Source: Certhia americana
Taxonomy: Eukaryota > Chordata > Aves > Passeriformes > Certhiidae
NCBI GenBank assembly: GCA_018697195.1
Contig: CM031879.1
Coordinates: forward strand, 41,195,715 to 41,259,714
Reading direction: 5' to 3'
DNA: 64,000 bases
Each line of letters opens with the position of its first letter. Position 1 is the stretch's first letter. The translations under genes were made by a program, and so were the position numbers. This document shows, piece by piece, positions 1 to 15,004 of this stretch. The notes under the pieces were generated by a model. It made no database searches and was not told where the DNA came from. It saw nothing but the letters and a program-made list of their open reading frames with translations.

Positions 1-390
1 ACTCTCTGTCCCCCTTTTCCCCTTCCCATCCCCACTGCAGCTGATTGGAGAGGAGAACCAGAGGCACAAAACACAAAGATCATGGATTGAGATAAGAACA
101 GTTTATTGGAAACAATAATGAGATACAGAAAGTGACAGCAACAATTTTAATAACAAAAGGTTAGAAAATAAAGTGAAGAGCTCAGCCCAACTGCAGCTAC
201 TCACCCCAACTGCTTCCTCCAGCGGAACAGAGTTCCTTCACCCATCCCTCAGCAATGATATGAGGCCATATGGAGTAACCTCTGTACTCTAGTAGCCATG
301 CTCTTTCCTGGCTAATGCAAAAAATTAACCCTGTCCTTGCTGGAACCAGGATAGATCTCTTACAGAAAATCACTATTTTTAAACCCGGCA
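1..390 (-). mobile_element. ERV-type LTR fragment, cut by window edge
   Basis: Read on the minus strand, this has the layout of a bird endogenous-retrovirus LTR: a 'gacagggttaatttttt' segment near the 5' side, a TATTAAAATT-rich middle, and an AATAAA poly(A) signal (plus-strand TTTATT at about 111-116) followed by a pyrimidine/GT-rich tail. The outer end is lost at base 1 and the inner boundary is approximate. No internal retroviral genes follow inside the window, so whether it is a solo LTR cannot be told from here. Confidence 0.6.
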
Positions 391-3300
391 ACATCCCTTT
401 GTATACTTGCTTATTTCTTTCATTATTTTTGAAGGGCATATACAATGGTTTTCTCCTGTCAGCTACGTAGCTTTATTCTTCAATTACATTGTGTTATTTG
501 CTTTTTTACTTTATGTATTCATTTGTCCACCATTTGTTCTGTAGCTTTATATATTCATTAAAGGTCTGTGAAACACTATAAAAATGTCAAGCACCTTGCA
601 GCTCTGATTCACATCTGCTCAGTATTCCGGTATTAGTTCCAGCAAAGCTTCTGTGAACTTTTAATTGCAGATGGTACAAACTTTGTGCTCTCCCCGTCTG
701 CAAATATCTTTTGATACTGTTCTGTGATGCGTTTGAAGGCTGAATCTTGTCTTTCTATACAAAATCAACACTCTTCTTTCCATTTCTCTGACTGGATGAA
801 AATGCTGTCAGTGCCTCAGAGGATCAATTTTTTGATCAATTTTCAAGAAACTATTTCATATTTTTGACTGCAGAAAGACAATTTGAGCTCTTTCTCCAAT
901 GGGGAAAAAATATCAAAAGACTAATTTATGTCAGTCCTTCTCTCTGAATTAACCAGAGCTATGGAGTTTGGTTTTCAGACTCTCAGAAAGCCCACATGCA
1001 GACAGTGCAGTATGACAGCACGGCCACTAATGGTCCATCCCTTAGATCACCATTAGCAATGGTTTGCAGCAGTAGCTCTTTACCATGTCTGACCACAGTA
1101 CACAAGCAACAGAACATCACTGACTAGGTGTGACAATGTGACACACCAACATTGGTGTAAGAGTGCAAAATTCCATGTGCCTTGGCATGGCTTTTCTTTA
1201 TCCTTTCAACCTTGGTGTATCCAATCATCTACATCCAAAAATACAGTAAGGCCCTGTTCACCAAATGTTAGCTTTTCTGACAGAAGTACAGTGATTTTTG
1301 AACAACACAATGTCCTAAGGAATGAACAAGACATCTGTGGGAATGTCTATTAACTGGAAATTAGGAAACCACAGAGACTCACCAGGCACACATGGAACTT
1401 GTGATAGGGCATAAACATCCCTGAGTTATGCAGCCACCCAGAAAGTATAAATGAAGGATTTAATTAACCTCTGCTGTGAGCAAGCAGATTATTAGAAATA
1501 GCTGCTCAAAAACTCTATTCCAGGTGAAAAAAGCAACTGCTGGTTCCTCCAAAGAGTTTTCTGTGGTGCACATTAAGGAAAGCTTTGGAAACAGAGACTG
1601 TCAGTCATGGAAAGAAGAAAACAAACCAAGGAAATCAAAGCTCCTTCATATTTAACATAGGGGTTTCACAATAAAATCAGTAGCAGAAAGTGCAGTAGAG
1701 GACATTACAGACTTTTAGAAAAGATGTGGTCTCCTTGTAGAGAAGAATCTCAGAGCTATATAACTGCTTGTCATGTATATTGGTACTTTAAATTCCTGAC
1801 TTACAATGAATTAGCAGAGATTATGGCAGGCAGGATGCCAGCTCTGTCAGAAGTGTCTTGTGTGGATATTAGCTGTGTCTGGTGGTCAAACCTCTTGTGT
1901 CATAACAAGCTCTCTTGCTATGGAGTTACTGTCTTTCAGCACAGCAGTACTCCTTTTCTCCTCCACAACCATGATTTCTAGAATAATTTAAAATACTGAT
2001 AACCTGAAGTATTTGTATGTTGGTTGAAAGGAAATTAGGACCATGGCAAAGGAAGATGCACAAGGAACTCCTCTAATGGAGGAGCAATAATGAAACCACC
2101 TATGACTCTCCAAGCTGGAACAGAAATAGAGCACCTTGATCCTTAAAATCAGGAGGAGAGAAGAGAAAACAGACCAAAAAATGTGTTTAGGAAGTTATTG
2201 TCAAGTTCTGCTTTGAGTAGCTATGAAGTAGCTATAATTTACAATAATAAATTACTGTAAAATAACATCTAGAACAGTTCCTGTACCAAAAAACCAGTTT
2301 TTGAAAGGATAAGTAATTTCCCATTTCATAAAAATACTGTTATGCCTCTTGTAGTTTCTCAAATGCAGTGGGAATACAGAAACTGAAAGTCTAATCACTT
2401 GACTTTTCTTCCTATGAGTCTACCTTTCTTTCTGTTTGTATGCAAGCAGAAATTTAAATGTAAGTCTAAGGATCATCAGACCTAGTAGCCAAAACTGCTA
2501 CTTTTCAACTGTTTTGAAAAGGTTCAAATGCAAAGCATTTAGAATGAAATCTAAGCCTTGGCAAGTCTCCTATTGAACTCTTTTATTTCAGATGCATATA
2601 CTAATCAGGGAAAACACTTTTCAATGAGGAAGGAATTGAACTGAAAATGTAACATTATGTATAAAGTATTACATATCCTTGCTATGACATTTTCCTCTTC
2701 TATTTCAGGTTTTAGACTGAAAACTATTTTTTAATACTCTGAAAAGTTGTGTTTAGTTCACCTATGCCACTTTATGGCAATTTCTTCAAAGCTAGTTTCT
2801 ATATTGGAAAAAATCTTCCTGCGGACATTTTAAATTCTAACCTGATTAACTCAGTTCTTTTGATTTATTTTTTGATTGCCTTCAGGTACCTGACCCATTC
2901 CAATTAATTACTACTGATGATAAAAATAATAATCTAATTAGCTAGAAGCCACAGCTACCATGGTACTCATTTAGTATGCTACAAGAAAGTCATGTGGAAA
3001 TTTAAAGATTTAGAGAAGTTTTAATCCTACACAAATTATTGGAAATATGAGATCAACTCTCAGATCTATGAAATATCTTTCACAGCTGAATTTTATAGTG
3101 TCTGGGGACCAGGATCTCCAAGAGAGAATACCAGAATTTGGACAGGAGATGTGCTACTGTACTTCATAGTTATCAACAAAAAAGCCTAGAACAATAAACC
3201 TCTGCAGCTAGAAGTAGAAAGTCAGAAAGTCAGTCATAAGTTAGAGTACTTACGAACAACCATGTGCCAACTAAGTGTACTGAAAGGTTCCTGTGTTATT

Positions 3301-6300
3301 TTATTTATTACTAGAAAAATTTAAAAGGCTAAGAACTCTTTTGTATGTCATATTTTTACAAAACACATTTTTAATTCCACAGTAAATTTTTCAGACACTA
3401 AAGTTTAATTCTTTGCATATTTCCATTCAGTTTGGGGATTGGTTTGGAAAAGGAGATAGCTATATCCTATCCATCAGACAGGGTGAAAACTATAGGGTTT
3501 ATGTCAAGCAGAATGTTGCCCTCTCAGACAGTGAACATCCCTCTGTTTCAGGATCAGCTACAAAAAGAATTGGATGATGGAAAAATTTGGAAATGTTATA
3601 ACCTTGATGTCATTGTTTTTATCTTTGGAATGAGTCAGTTCTGAATTCTTTTCATTTACAATTGAAAATGTGAGTGAAAGGGTGAAAAAAGTTTTTGAAA
3701 GTGTAAAACATTTTGGATACTAAGAGAAATCATTTTAGTTTGGCTACACAACATTTTAAAAAACATTTTCACCAACTAGAAGCATCAACTATTCTCAAAG
3801 CCTTTTGTGCAGCAAAAGAAAGTACAGGTTAGAAAGTCAGAGTAATGCCCCTGAATTGGGAGTCTGAGTTGCAATTTGAATCTGTCAAAGAGGTCTCGAT
3901 GCTGCTGGAGAATTGCTGCCTATTTACTGCTTGTTTAAAAATACAGGGGATCGTAAAGGAGATGTTTTTCAAAGTTCTTAGGCTATTCAGTTTCTCCCTC
4001 CATGACTAAGCTGAAAGTGCCTCCTCTTGTTTGGTTTATGGGAAGTATAAGTCTATGTATTAAGCAAACTCAGTTCTGTTTTAACTTAATTTCCTTTCTC
4101 TAATCATGATACGTATTAAGATGACAACAAGCATTGCTCAAAATAGCAAGGACCAAACCCATTACCTTCTGAAGAAAACTGCTTGAGGTCTGTGATATTT
4201 AAACCCCATTCTTAAATGTAGTCAGGAAATGTGGTGAGGCATGATTGCTCTCAGTCAAACAGCATAGGATGTCACATTCTGTAAAGAATGGGGCAGGAAT
4301 GCTCCACAGGTCACAAAATGTGTCTTAAATTGCTGACAGTCACATTTTGCACTGGTTAAAAATTATGAACTCTTCTGTTTTTCCTTCTTTTTAATCACTA
4401 ATAACCCAGAACACAGTCACTTAAGGGTGTTCCTTTTTTGCATGGACGAAGGATGATTTTCCATGTTTCACAGACCTTCTGGAGAAATCTGTAATGGAAT
4501 AAATCAGAATTTAGATTCTGTATCTGTAGGCTTGGGGTTGCAGTTGCTACAGTCTTACTTCACCCCAACAGTGTAATGTTAAAATTGTTTCATTTTTAGG
4601 AGTTTTCTGAAAAGTCTAATTTTCTAACTACAGTAGCAGTATGTGGCAGATGTGCTAGAGCAGTGAATTCCAGCTTGGGTTCAGAAGCAGTGAAGGAGGC
4701 AGCTCTGTGACTGAGTACTGGAAGAGATTACACTGGTGATGTGATTTTGAAAATGGCACATGAAAATTTTCAATGCTCTTGATAAGAGTGCATGCCATAA
4801 TTCTTGGGCTACCTTAAATAGATCCCTCTCTTTCTTGACAGGCTTAAAAGCTCAATCAATTGCTGTGAACTCTAAAAAGAAACATCAGAGACTCATGTAA
4901 ATGCTTTTGCTATTTACAATCATAGATTTAATTACATTATATTTAATTACAGTGAAGCACCGTTGATGCCTGTCTTTTCTTCATCTGTCTCCTGTCAGTT
5001 TTCAAACCATTTCATTGACATGCCTGGAAAATAAACTTGTTTTTAGAAAACTCTTCATATCAAAGCTGAATGAATTTGATTCTAAATTAAAAGGAATGAC
5101 ATTTAAATCATCAATTGTACTTCTAGGTTTTATAGCATACATAATATTTATCAAATTAAACCTTGTCAATAGTAATTATTTTGTTTTGGTAATGAAAGCA
5201 GCATGCTTCCTTTTCTTGTGTTAGCATGAATTCTTCAATCTCAGCACTATCAAACCATCAAATCTGTATATGTGATGCACCTTTTCTCTAGCATTTTTGT
5301 TATGGCAGCTTTATAGGATTTCTCTTTAAACCCCCCTATGAATATTATTGCAGAAGAAGAGCTATTGAGATGGATGCTTTTACAGCCATTTCATTGTTCA
5401 TTTTACCTTCTTAGCATTATTTACATTATATAGCAATAGACCACTTCCTTTCTTAGCTTTATTTGGTATTTTGCAAGAATTTGAAAGCATCTTGTCAAAG
5501 AAAAAGTAGGGGTTTTTTTATATGTATAGTTCACTTCCCTATCCTTGTTACTATTGGTCAAGCTGCACTGGGTTAAGTTCCAGTGGTAGTTAATAAATCT
5601 TTGAATTCTTTAATGTAGGGAGATGCAGTAAGAAAAATCTATGGCACAATATCATGTGAATTATCCATCAAGATAATCACTTCAAATCTCTCTGAAGATA
5701 TAGTGGAACTAATGAATTACTAATATTCACTGTTTCTAAGGCATGTGTTTAAAGCCCTATCTATGTCACAGATCAATACTTTAGAGTAACAAGAAAAAGG
5801 AGGAAAGTATTTCAATGATGAGACCAAAAATCAATTGTTTTCTGTCAGACTTGGTCTATATCAACAAGACCAATTGAAGTGCTCCAAAATGTATCTTTGA
5901 ACAGAAACCAAAACTAAAATAAAACGCTAAAGTAACTAGAATTTGAAATGGGAAGGTGACAAAGTCATCACTGATTACCATACTAAAATCAGGACCTCTA
6001 TTTCTAGCTTCCTTTAGTTCGAGGTTTCGTTCACAGATACACTTTTTAGTGGTTGTTCAGATGTCATTTAGCTATTTTAGTCAGCAAATAAAAATGGTTA
6101 TATATCCATTGTATCAAAAGGGAAAAAAAAAAAAAAAACAAAACAAAAAATCAACCCTAAATTAGAATTTAGAATTGGATTTGTAATAATAGAGTTTGTA
6201 GATTATGTCACCTGATGCAGGGATCTCTAAGCAGAATTTCAGACCTACAATGTGCAAGGTGTGTAGACTGTCATTACACTGAGAATATCTACATTCTATT

Positions 6301-7664
6301 GTGATAAGATAAAATTGTGAGCATAAAATTTAGGTGTCTTAATCTTTAAACTATATTTTTGCTATGTTTTTTACATATATATTCATCTTGAAGCTGAATG
6401 GTGATTGAGACAGACATGCAAAAAGTCTCTGGCTTCTTTAAGGAGGAGTAAATGAAATGTTGCATGAAATTCTTGTGATGATCTCTCTGAGCCTGAATTT
6501 GGTAATTTTTGACTGCTATGCAATTTGCCTAATTTAGATTTTCTGTGACCAAGAGAAGAGAAAAATAATTAACTAAGGGATTGAGTTGATATAGGCTTTC
6601 AGGCTATATATGAGGCTTTCAGACTACAGATATCAAAAGAGTATAGACATTAGTAACCATCTAGACTAATGAGCTGAATGTATCATCCTCTATGGTATTA
6701 AACTCTTATTTTCTAAGCAGAACAGCCTTGCAGCTGCCTAATGAGAGTAATACTCAACCCATGTTAAGCCCTGAACAGTTCTCAGGAGGTGTTTGGAGCA
6801 GGAATAGCTGACTTGGGCCAAATCACCACGGCACCTATTCTAACAATTTAGAGAACTATGCCGATTGCTTCAGGGCCTGGAAATACATCTTTGTACTCTT
6901 CAGTTTGTTACCAGAGATACAGGTTAAATGTTTCTCTAGCAATGTATTTATAGAGTTGGATAAAACCTGAGTGTTCCTAGGTTGTGGCTGAAGAGGTATT
7001 TGGATGCAATAAGACAAGCACACCAATAGATGTTTCAGATATCTCTTTAAAGGAAATGAGCAAAATTGTGACCCTATCTAGATGTGCAAGATTAAATATT
7101 GTAGAAGAATGCCGCAGATGAGGATCAAAACTATATAGAGAAGAGAGTTTTAAAGGAAAGATCTTGGAAAATATCTAATTTTCATTTACTTCAGCAAAGT
7201 CAGGATAGCACTGCTATATCCACTTCTCTCAATAGCCCTAAATTGATGAGAAATAGAAGATGCCTAATATGTGCATAATTTGAACTTAATCTTCCTTTTA
7301 AAATATCCAGTAATTTCAGGAATTTAAACTATAAAATTTTCACATAGATTATTTCTTTTCATCCTCATATACCTCCTCATTTTTTTTTGGTTTGGATTAT
7401 GTTTTTAAAAAGTTTTTTAATACTTTATTTTTCAAGTTGTACTTAGTTGGAAGGATAACATGTAGCAATGCCTATTTCTGTTCTCCTGAAGTAAAGTAAT
7501 TAAAACTTACTGCACTTTCAGTTTGTGTGTTTAGTAGATATCTGTCAACATTCCCTACCTGGATTTTCTTTTTCTCTCCTGTGTATTTGAAGTGTATATT
7601 TGCACTTCTGCAGGAATTTGAACAAGTGCTGAATGTTAAGCAGAGAAAATGTCTGTCACAAAAT
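391..7664. other. AT-rich intergenic stretch, nothing recognised
   Basis: No exon with splice sites, no long coding frame and no repeat family I can name. All frames are short and have chance-like composition. It contains only homopolymer runs, such as an A run at about 6122-6138 followed by an A-rich tract. Confidence 0.6.
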
Positions 7665-8880
7665 CTGGTAACATAATGGTTGAAGCTGGAAGGGAACTCT
7701 GGCTTGTTCCCAAGCCCTTCTTTAAAGGTCACCCAAAGCCATTTGCCATTTGGACCATATCTAGATTGCTTCTAAATATCTCCTTGGCAACTTGTACCAA
7801 TGCTCCATCAACCTCACAGTAAAAAAGTGTTTCCTGATGTTCAGAAAACCTCATGAGATTCAGTTTGTGATCATTGTCTACTGTGCTATCACTGGGCACT
7901 ATGGAAATGGGTGAGCTTACATCCTCTTCTAGTCACCTACCCTTCATTTTTTTACATACATTGATAAGATATCTCTAAAACCTTCCTTCCTCAAGGCTGA
8001 AAAGGCCCAGCTCTCTCAACTTTTTCTCATATTTTGGATGCTCTAGTCCCCTAATCATCTTGTGGGTCTTCACTGAACTCTCTCCAGGATGTCCATATCT
8101 GTCTTGTACTGAGAAGCCCAGAACAGGACTCAATACTTTTGAGATGGCCTTTCAGCACTGAATAAAGGGGAAGGATGGCTGGTTCACATTCCACATGGTG
8201 TCCATTAGGGTCCCCAGGTCATTTTCTGCCAAGCTACTCTCCTGCTGCGTGGCTCATGGCACATTTGGATACCAGGGCTGGTTCTTCCCTAGAAGAAGGG
8301 CAGGTTTTCATGGTTCCCTTTGCTGAACTTCGAAGCTCCTGGCAGCCCGTTTCACCAGTCTGCCACAGTTCCTCCAAATGGCAGCACAACCCTCTGGTGT
8401 ATCAGCTGTTCCTCTCAATTTGGCATTTGAAAAGTTGCACTCTGACCCATCATCCAGATCATTAATGAATAATATTAAACAGGAATGACTCCAGTATTTA
8501 TCGCTGGGGTACACCAAGCAGTTTCTGGCCTCCAGCTAGACTTCACGCCACTGTCCATCACCTCTGGGGCCAGCTATTCATTAAGTTCTCAATCTACCTC
8601 ACTGTAGTGCTCATCCATGTATGACTTCACATTGGTGAAGTCACACTGACTACTTTTGATGACCTTCTCATTCCTAATGTGCCTGGAAATAGTTTCTGGA
8701 ATTACCTCCCCAGGGATGAAGGTAGACCAGCCTGTAGTTCCTCAAGTCCTCTCTCTTGCCCTTCTGGAAGATGTCGAGGAGATCTGCTCTCCTTCAGTCT
8801 TCAGGCACTTCTCTTAGCCACCACGGTCAATGCCAAGTTTCTTAATTATTCCTTGGCCTGATCCTCTTCCACTAAGGGTC
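7665..8880 (-). mobile_element. CR1 LINE fragment, minus orientation
   Basis: The left end carries the usual CR1 3' end in reverse ('taatggttgaagctggaaggg' type). It runs on into the reverse complement of the CR1 3' region and reverse-transcriptase ORF, with 'ctcaaggctgaaaaggcccagctctctcaa' and 'gtcccctaatcatcttgtggg' stretches. On the minus strand around 8308-8517 a decayed frame still reads LFINDLDD and TPEGCAA, both typical of the CR1 RT/C-terminal region. Stops and indels throughout show an old, dead copy. The segments either side of about 8230 may be two nested or rearranged pieces. Confidence 0.8.
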
Positions 8881-11800
8881 CAGCTCTAACTTTTCTTCCT
8901 GGAATATCTGAAGATCAGTCTTGTTAGTAAAGAGTGAAACAAAGAAAGTATTTGGTATTTCAATTTTTTCAATGTACTGAGTCCTATGTAACCAAGTCCC
9001 CAACTCAGTGAAGAATTAACCCACATTTCCTGGTCTTCCTTTGGTCTTCTGTGTTTTCAGGTTTCTTAATTCCAAATGGCAAAGGTTCTGTCTATAGGAC
9101 CTTTGCACTATCATAAATTTCACCTTAAGAAAGACTTAATATATAGGAATGTATCTTGGCATACCAAAGTGACAGCTGTAGCACAGCTCTGAAGTCATGT
9201 TGCTTGCTTTGTGACTGCAAGTTCCAGATCCTGCTGCATCAAGGCCATATCCTGCACAGGAACAGGTTGTGATGTTGGAAATGGTTACATTTGGTTACAA
9301 ATGCTGTCTGAGGGCCAGGGCAAACCAATTGACCTGTGCAAGACCTGGCAATGACAAATGGTCTCACTTCAACACACACTTGGTAATGCTGTCTGTGAAA
9401 GTTAGCACCATCATGGATGGTCGCAGGCTCAGTGGAGGACCAGACCAGCAGGCTTTATGGACCTGCTGGTCCTGAACACATCTGTCTTCTCTATCCTAGT
9501 TTAGGGATGATCCTTGGCTGAGGCCACACAGGACATAGAGTTGGGAGGGATTACCCACAATCTACAGCTTGTCCTGGATGACTTCTATATTATTAATACA
9601 GTGATTGATGAGGAGCACATGGTTGGAAAGAATAGCAGGAGTGAAGCTGAAGATAGAAGGCTTCAAAGAATTTTGCTTTGGTGAACCTGGTGCGCTCTGA
9701 GTCTGGTAATGTCTATAGATAGGTTTTTATAACCTGGTTTTGAGCATAATTAATTTTATTCTTGTTCATGACAAAAAAAATCAACAAAGAAATCACAGTT
9801 ACAGTAGTTATGGTCAATGCTGTGTATTGCTTTTTTTTTTTGTTTAAGTGAACTTGGTCTGATACTAAGAGGAATAGCAGTCTTTGTTAAAACTCTGCTA
9901 ACTACTCAGTGTATTCAGTGAGACATTGGTTACTAATAACCCAGGCAAAATAGGAAATTCTGGCAACACTGAGTTGATTGAAATGAGAGTTGTATTAGCA
10001 AAGAATAATCCTTTATAACACATTTTGGAAATGTATATGCTACCACTTGCAAAAATCATTTGCTTGAGTAGATGTTATTTGTCACATAATGTATAACAGA
10101 GTTTTCTTTTTAAAGTAATGAACAAGTAAATTGAACTGCTTGGAGTGGAATGGAATATGGGTTTTAATAGCTTTGTTAGCTCAAACAGTGGCTTCAGTTC
10201 ATAAAATCAAACACCTAAAAGGGAAAAAGATTTGCATATGACCTGAGTCATTCTTTATTTTTGTCTTTACAAAAAAAAAAAATTAAACAAATATCTAGCT
10301 GTCTGCTCCAATTGTTCCAAGTAACAGCTTTTATTAAGTGAAGACTTCTTGATTCATAAGACATGATGCTGCAGACACTTTCAGTGATTCTTACTTGTAT
10401 TTTTTTAAAAGTAAGATAATCAATGATGTGATCTAAAAATTCAAAGTTTTAGTTTTCTGACACTTTTTATTTAAGAGCAAGTTGCATGGAAAAAATGAAT
10501 GACAGACTCTTATATATTTTTCCCTAAAAATACCTTCCAAGGAAAGTAGGAAAACTGATCAGGGATTTTCTTAAGTCATATTGATTTGGTCTTGCCATTT
10601 GGCTACAGAGATTGATTTCAGAAGAAAAAATATTACAAGGTTGAACTACCATCTCTGGAGAAAAAAAATATTGATTTTTCATGAAATTGCAAGGTTTTAG
10701 TACTGAAAATTGACCAAAAAAATATTTTGCTTTTTTTTAGAAATATTGTATACTGAGACATTCATTACAGTGCAAGGATGTGTTTCAGGAATTTTGTATC
10801 AAGAAATGATTTAATATTCTAACTCTGAAATCTTCTGTTCTTTGTTCCTTAAAACTGTAAAATTTATATCTGTCCTCCTTGTGAAGAACTAGTGAAAAAA
10901 TATTGCAAGAAGAGCTGGAAGAGTTGCAAAAACCTGCTAAATTTCTTAAGATTGAACTTCAAATTAATTCTATTCATGAATTTAAAGAGTTTTATGAATG
11001 AATATTAAAAAGTAAGTATATCAGTGTTAAAATTAACTGCTGAATTGCAGATTGTGCTAATTGAATTGTGTGAAAACCATGACATTTCTTTTCCTTGAAT
11101 GCAATATATATATAATCTGAAAACAAAAATGTCTAAATTTTATAGTTGTCCCTACATTATGAACAGTTTCTCCTTTTTGCTGTGAAGCAGTCCTCAGTCT
11201 TTCTGCCATAACCCCCAAAAGGTACATTTTGTGATCATATCCTGTTCTAGTGCAATATTACCACAGTGGAAAAAAAGGACAAATAAAATTGATTTTGCAA
11301 AAAAGTACCTGTGACAACCAGATAGAAATTCCACTAATGTGAAATTTGAGCATCTCCTCAAAATGTGACTGCACCTTTTTATAATAGTAATCATTTAAAT
11401 GTTGCACACAAGGTAAAGATTTCATTACAGTTAAAAAAAACCAAAAAAACCTCAAAAAACAACAAAAAAACAAATGAAGCCAATGTTGGCCATTAGGATT
11501 TCAGTCTTATCTGACATCTCTCGGATAGTACCTTAGAGTTATTTCCAGAAAATACACCAAGTCCTTATTTTTCACGTTAATTATATCTTACCAGTTTCTG
11601 AACAAAGGAAAAATATGTGCTTAGTTTCATCCAGTGTTACATAGAAATTTATACAATAAGGAGACTTTAAAGGGGTTTTGTTTGCTTATTTGACGACAAA
11701 ATTGCTATATGTAGATTTTATGTTTACTTCACAAAAATACTGGTCTGCAAATAATGCTGTACATGTACAGAGTAAATATTCTTACACTTACAACAAATAT

Positions 11801-14800
11801 TTTGATTTTTATTCAAAATGCACATTTGAATCATAGCCTGCTGTCATGATTAATATGATTGATTCCATATCAAGAACAAATTTTTTGTGTCATTGTATCC
11901 ACTAACCTTTCTCTAAAATATAATATGCTCATTTTCATATTCTCCACAAAAAATCTCTCCAAATAGAAATTTCAACCCTGTTCCAAAAAGTCATTGTTCA
12001 ACCTAGAGCAAGCATGTATGAACACCTGCTCTTCCACATTGGAGAAGTTTCCAAGGCAAGAAAAGAGCCTGTTGTGTGAATCCAAGGATTACTCAGCAAT
12101 GCCTGCTGGTGTCTTGAGCAAACACATTAGTCTCTTGCTTAAAACAGATGCAGGTCACGTTCTCTGGGCCAACATGTGCAGACAAGACTGTTGAATTGCC
12201 ATCTGTGCTTAATCTGTCACTGAAGAGCAAACAAGGCTGTTCCAGCCTTTCAAAGGAAATGCTGACTGGTAGGAACATGTGCAGCATTAAAAAGCCCTCC
12301 AGTCACAGGACTCTATTCACTTATGCCTTCTGTTTGATTGCTTTCTTAATTAATTATTTGGCCAAGATAGCTATCTTAATCAGTATAGGCATTTATTTGA
12401 AAGATTGATTGCTAAAAAAACAGGAAAAAAATTCCCCTTGAAGATTTTTTTCAATACACTACAGCAGTTATGTAATTTCTGGACATGTCTGTCCTAATTA
12501 GCCATCTTTTTCTTAAAAAAGTCCCAGGTTTTTAAAACATGATTCTCTGAAATTACATGCTTAGGGATGTAGAAATGTACAAGAAGTACTTTCAAGCTAC
12601 TTTAATATATTATCTAAGGGGTTTTTTTTTAGAGATAATTCACACCAAAGCATGGTTCCAGGAAAAATGTTCTGCCAAAACCATTAGTTTGCCAGTGAGA
12701 TTTTTAGTCCTCTTTTCTATAGTAGAGACACTTCTGTGGATTAGAAGTAGACTTTACCTTGCCAAAATCTTTCTCTTCTCTGAAACTCTCCTACATATGT
12801 ACTAATTCATGCAGCTCCGTCTATCTTATTGCCATCACCAAAGAAAGGATGTAATTTCACAAACTATGTATTATGACTCAGCTACTGCAGCAACTAGAAA
12901 AACATATCAAATTACTTTCTCTCTAGGGGCAAGACATCACTTTGATAATTAGGCAAGACAGCAGAAAAAGCTAGTGGAAAGATCAAGACAAATCTGCATG
13001 CATTTTAAATAATATGGATGACATATACGTGTATAAAGTGACAGAGTTCCACTGATATAAATGGCACTCTTATTAATATAGCCTGAAAATTAAGCTTAAT
13101 GTGTTTTGGATTTTTGTAATTTATCTAGCAAACTACTCAGCTGCTTGCTATCATGTGCTGGATCCTGAGGGCAGGGAGAGAAGATAAAATATAACCAGGC
13201 AGTTTAGTTCCCCAGGCAGTTAGAGGGTCTTTCTTCCCAGGAAGTCACAGGAATAGTGGAATAATTTTGCTGCACCTTCCATTATGCCACAAACATACAG
13301 AAAATGGGACAATTTGCTAGCCTTTAAAAAGTCTTCTTAAGCTTGGTTACCTATGAAAGAAATAATATTATGGAGACAAAGATTTCTCAGAAGATTTCTA
13401 AGAAGGGTTTATTGTCTTTCTCTGCCAGTGCATGAAGCCCCTATGAATCTTCTGTGATCTCAGACACTTTCTGGCCAAGCATCCCCTTTTTCTGAAAGTT
13501 ACTGTTACATTTTGATTTGCTTCTGTTCCCTCAGATAATCTATTATAAGTAGGTTTTCTTCTACACTTAAGAGCAAGGCATCTCTAACCTTTTTTTTACT
13601 TAGCATAAAAAGGAGAAAATTCAACCCCAGAACTGTGAAACTGGTTTTCTTGCACCAAACTGCCAAATTCAGTGGCATATTGCACCAGATATTGGCACCT
13701 TTCTAAACAAATCTCTCCCTTTTTTTTTTTTTTCTTTTTTGGCTGTGGGCATAAAATAATCACTGTACTTAATTAATTCAGGATGGTTTCATGCTCTCAA
13801 GCTCCATTCCATAGAGATAATGACACTAAAAAAATCAATATATGAATTTTTTTTTAAGTCTCCAAAGCATTTCTAAGGTAGCTCTTATGCACCCTTTGTG
13901 GCATATCCAGATAACATGGCAGCACAATATAATTGTCATTTTTAACAATATTTTAGGTGTATGACACAACTTAGTCCTGGTCTTATAGCTTATAGATAAT
14001 TCAGTTTCTTAAAACTCTTGCTAATAGAAATGAAAAAAATATGTGGAAATCAAACCACAACATGTTTCATTTTGTTTTTAGTGGAATCTCCCCTCTGTCA
14101 CTCCCCTCTGTCATCACTGTTCTTTTCTAAACAGTGACAATTTTTTCATTGTGAACTTGAACTATGCTTTAATTTTGACAAACTGTGTTTTCAAGCAGGA
14201 AAATGCTCTGTTGGGCTCTCTGACTAGTTCTGCATACTAGAGATGAGCAGATGGAAAGCTTGTACTACTCCCACCAGCAGTGAGATTCAGGGGGTTGATG
14301 CTTTTCACTTCCCAGGAATTTTTACTGTCTTCAAATTTTTCTCCTCCTACTCTCAACCCTCAATCTTTGGGGCTGAAATCAGCCTTTTCTCTTGTTTTTC
14401 AGTTCTTGCTTCTCAGTAACAGTCAAAAATACTCCTCACCTGAAACAAGAGCTGGGATGACCCCTGGATACACAGACATTTTTATTTCTTTTGACATGCG
14501 CATCGAGTTTTCTAAGCAGTTTATGAATGGATTAAACATGCTGGCATATCCATCAGCCTCAAGTAAAAGACTGCTGTTTAGTCTGTAGACAAATCAAAGT
14601 TTAAATTTGTTTGGCAACTCACTTATCACTATTCAGAATGCCAGAACTGGAGTGGAGATTGAAATTCAGGGTTTACGTGGCTGAGTGCAGATTATTCATG
14701 CTCTCTTGAACTATTTTGTTTCTTAACCATTGAACTATTTAGGACTTGTCCTAAAATGATTGTCCCTTCCCTGCCCAAATAATGTAAGCTTTAGTGCCCA

Positions 14801-15000
14801 GGTGTCATTTGTTAGGGAAATTGAAAGGATATTTTGAGTTTAATGTGCTCCTTTCAGGCTGCAGTGGCTTAGTGCTAAAAGCTCTGCTGAACATAGACGG
14901 GTTTCAGTGCCAGGAATGAAAGCTCGGATCTGACAAAAAGCCACAATTACAAATAAAACCTTTTTTTTGCTGCAAAGGGCCTGCCACTTTCGTGGTAACA
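8881..15000. other. Intergenic, no gene recognised
   Basis: AT-rich sequence with scattered A and T runs. The slightly more GC-rich part at about 9080-9680 contains a 10-bp perfect inverted repeat (9443-9452 with 9462-9471) but no coding signature. Short frames in this interval have no recognisable domains or splice-site support. Confidence 0.55.
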
Positions 15001-15004
15001 AATA

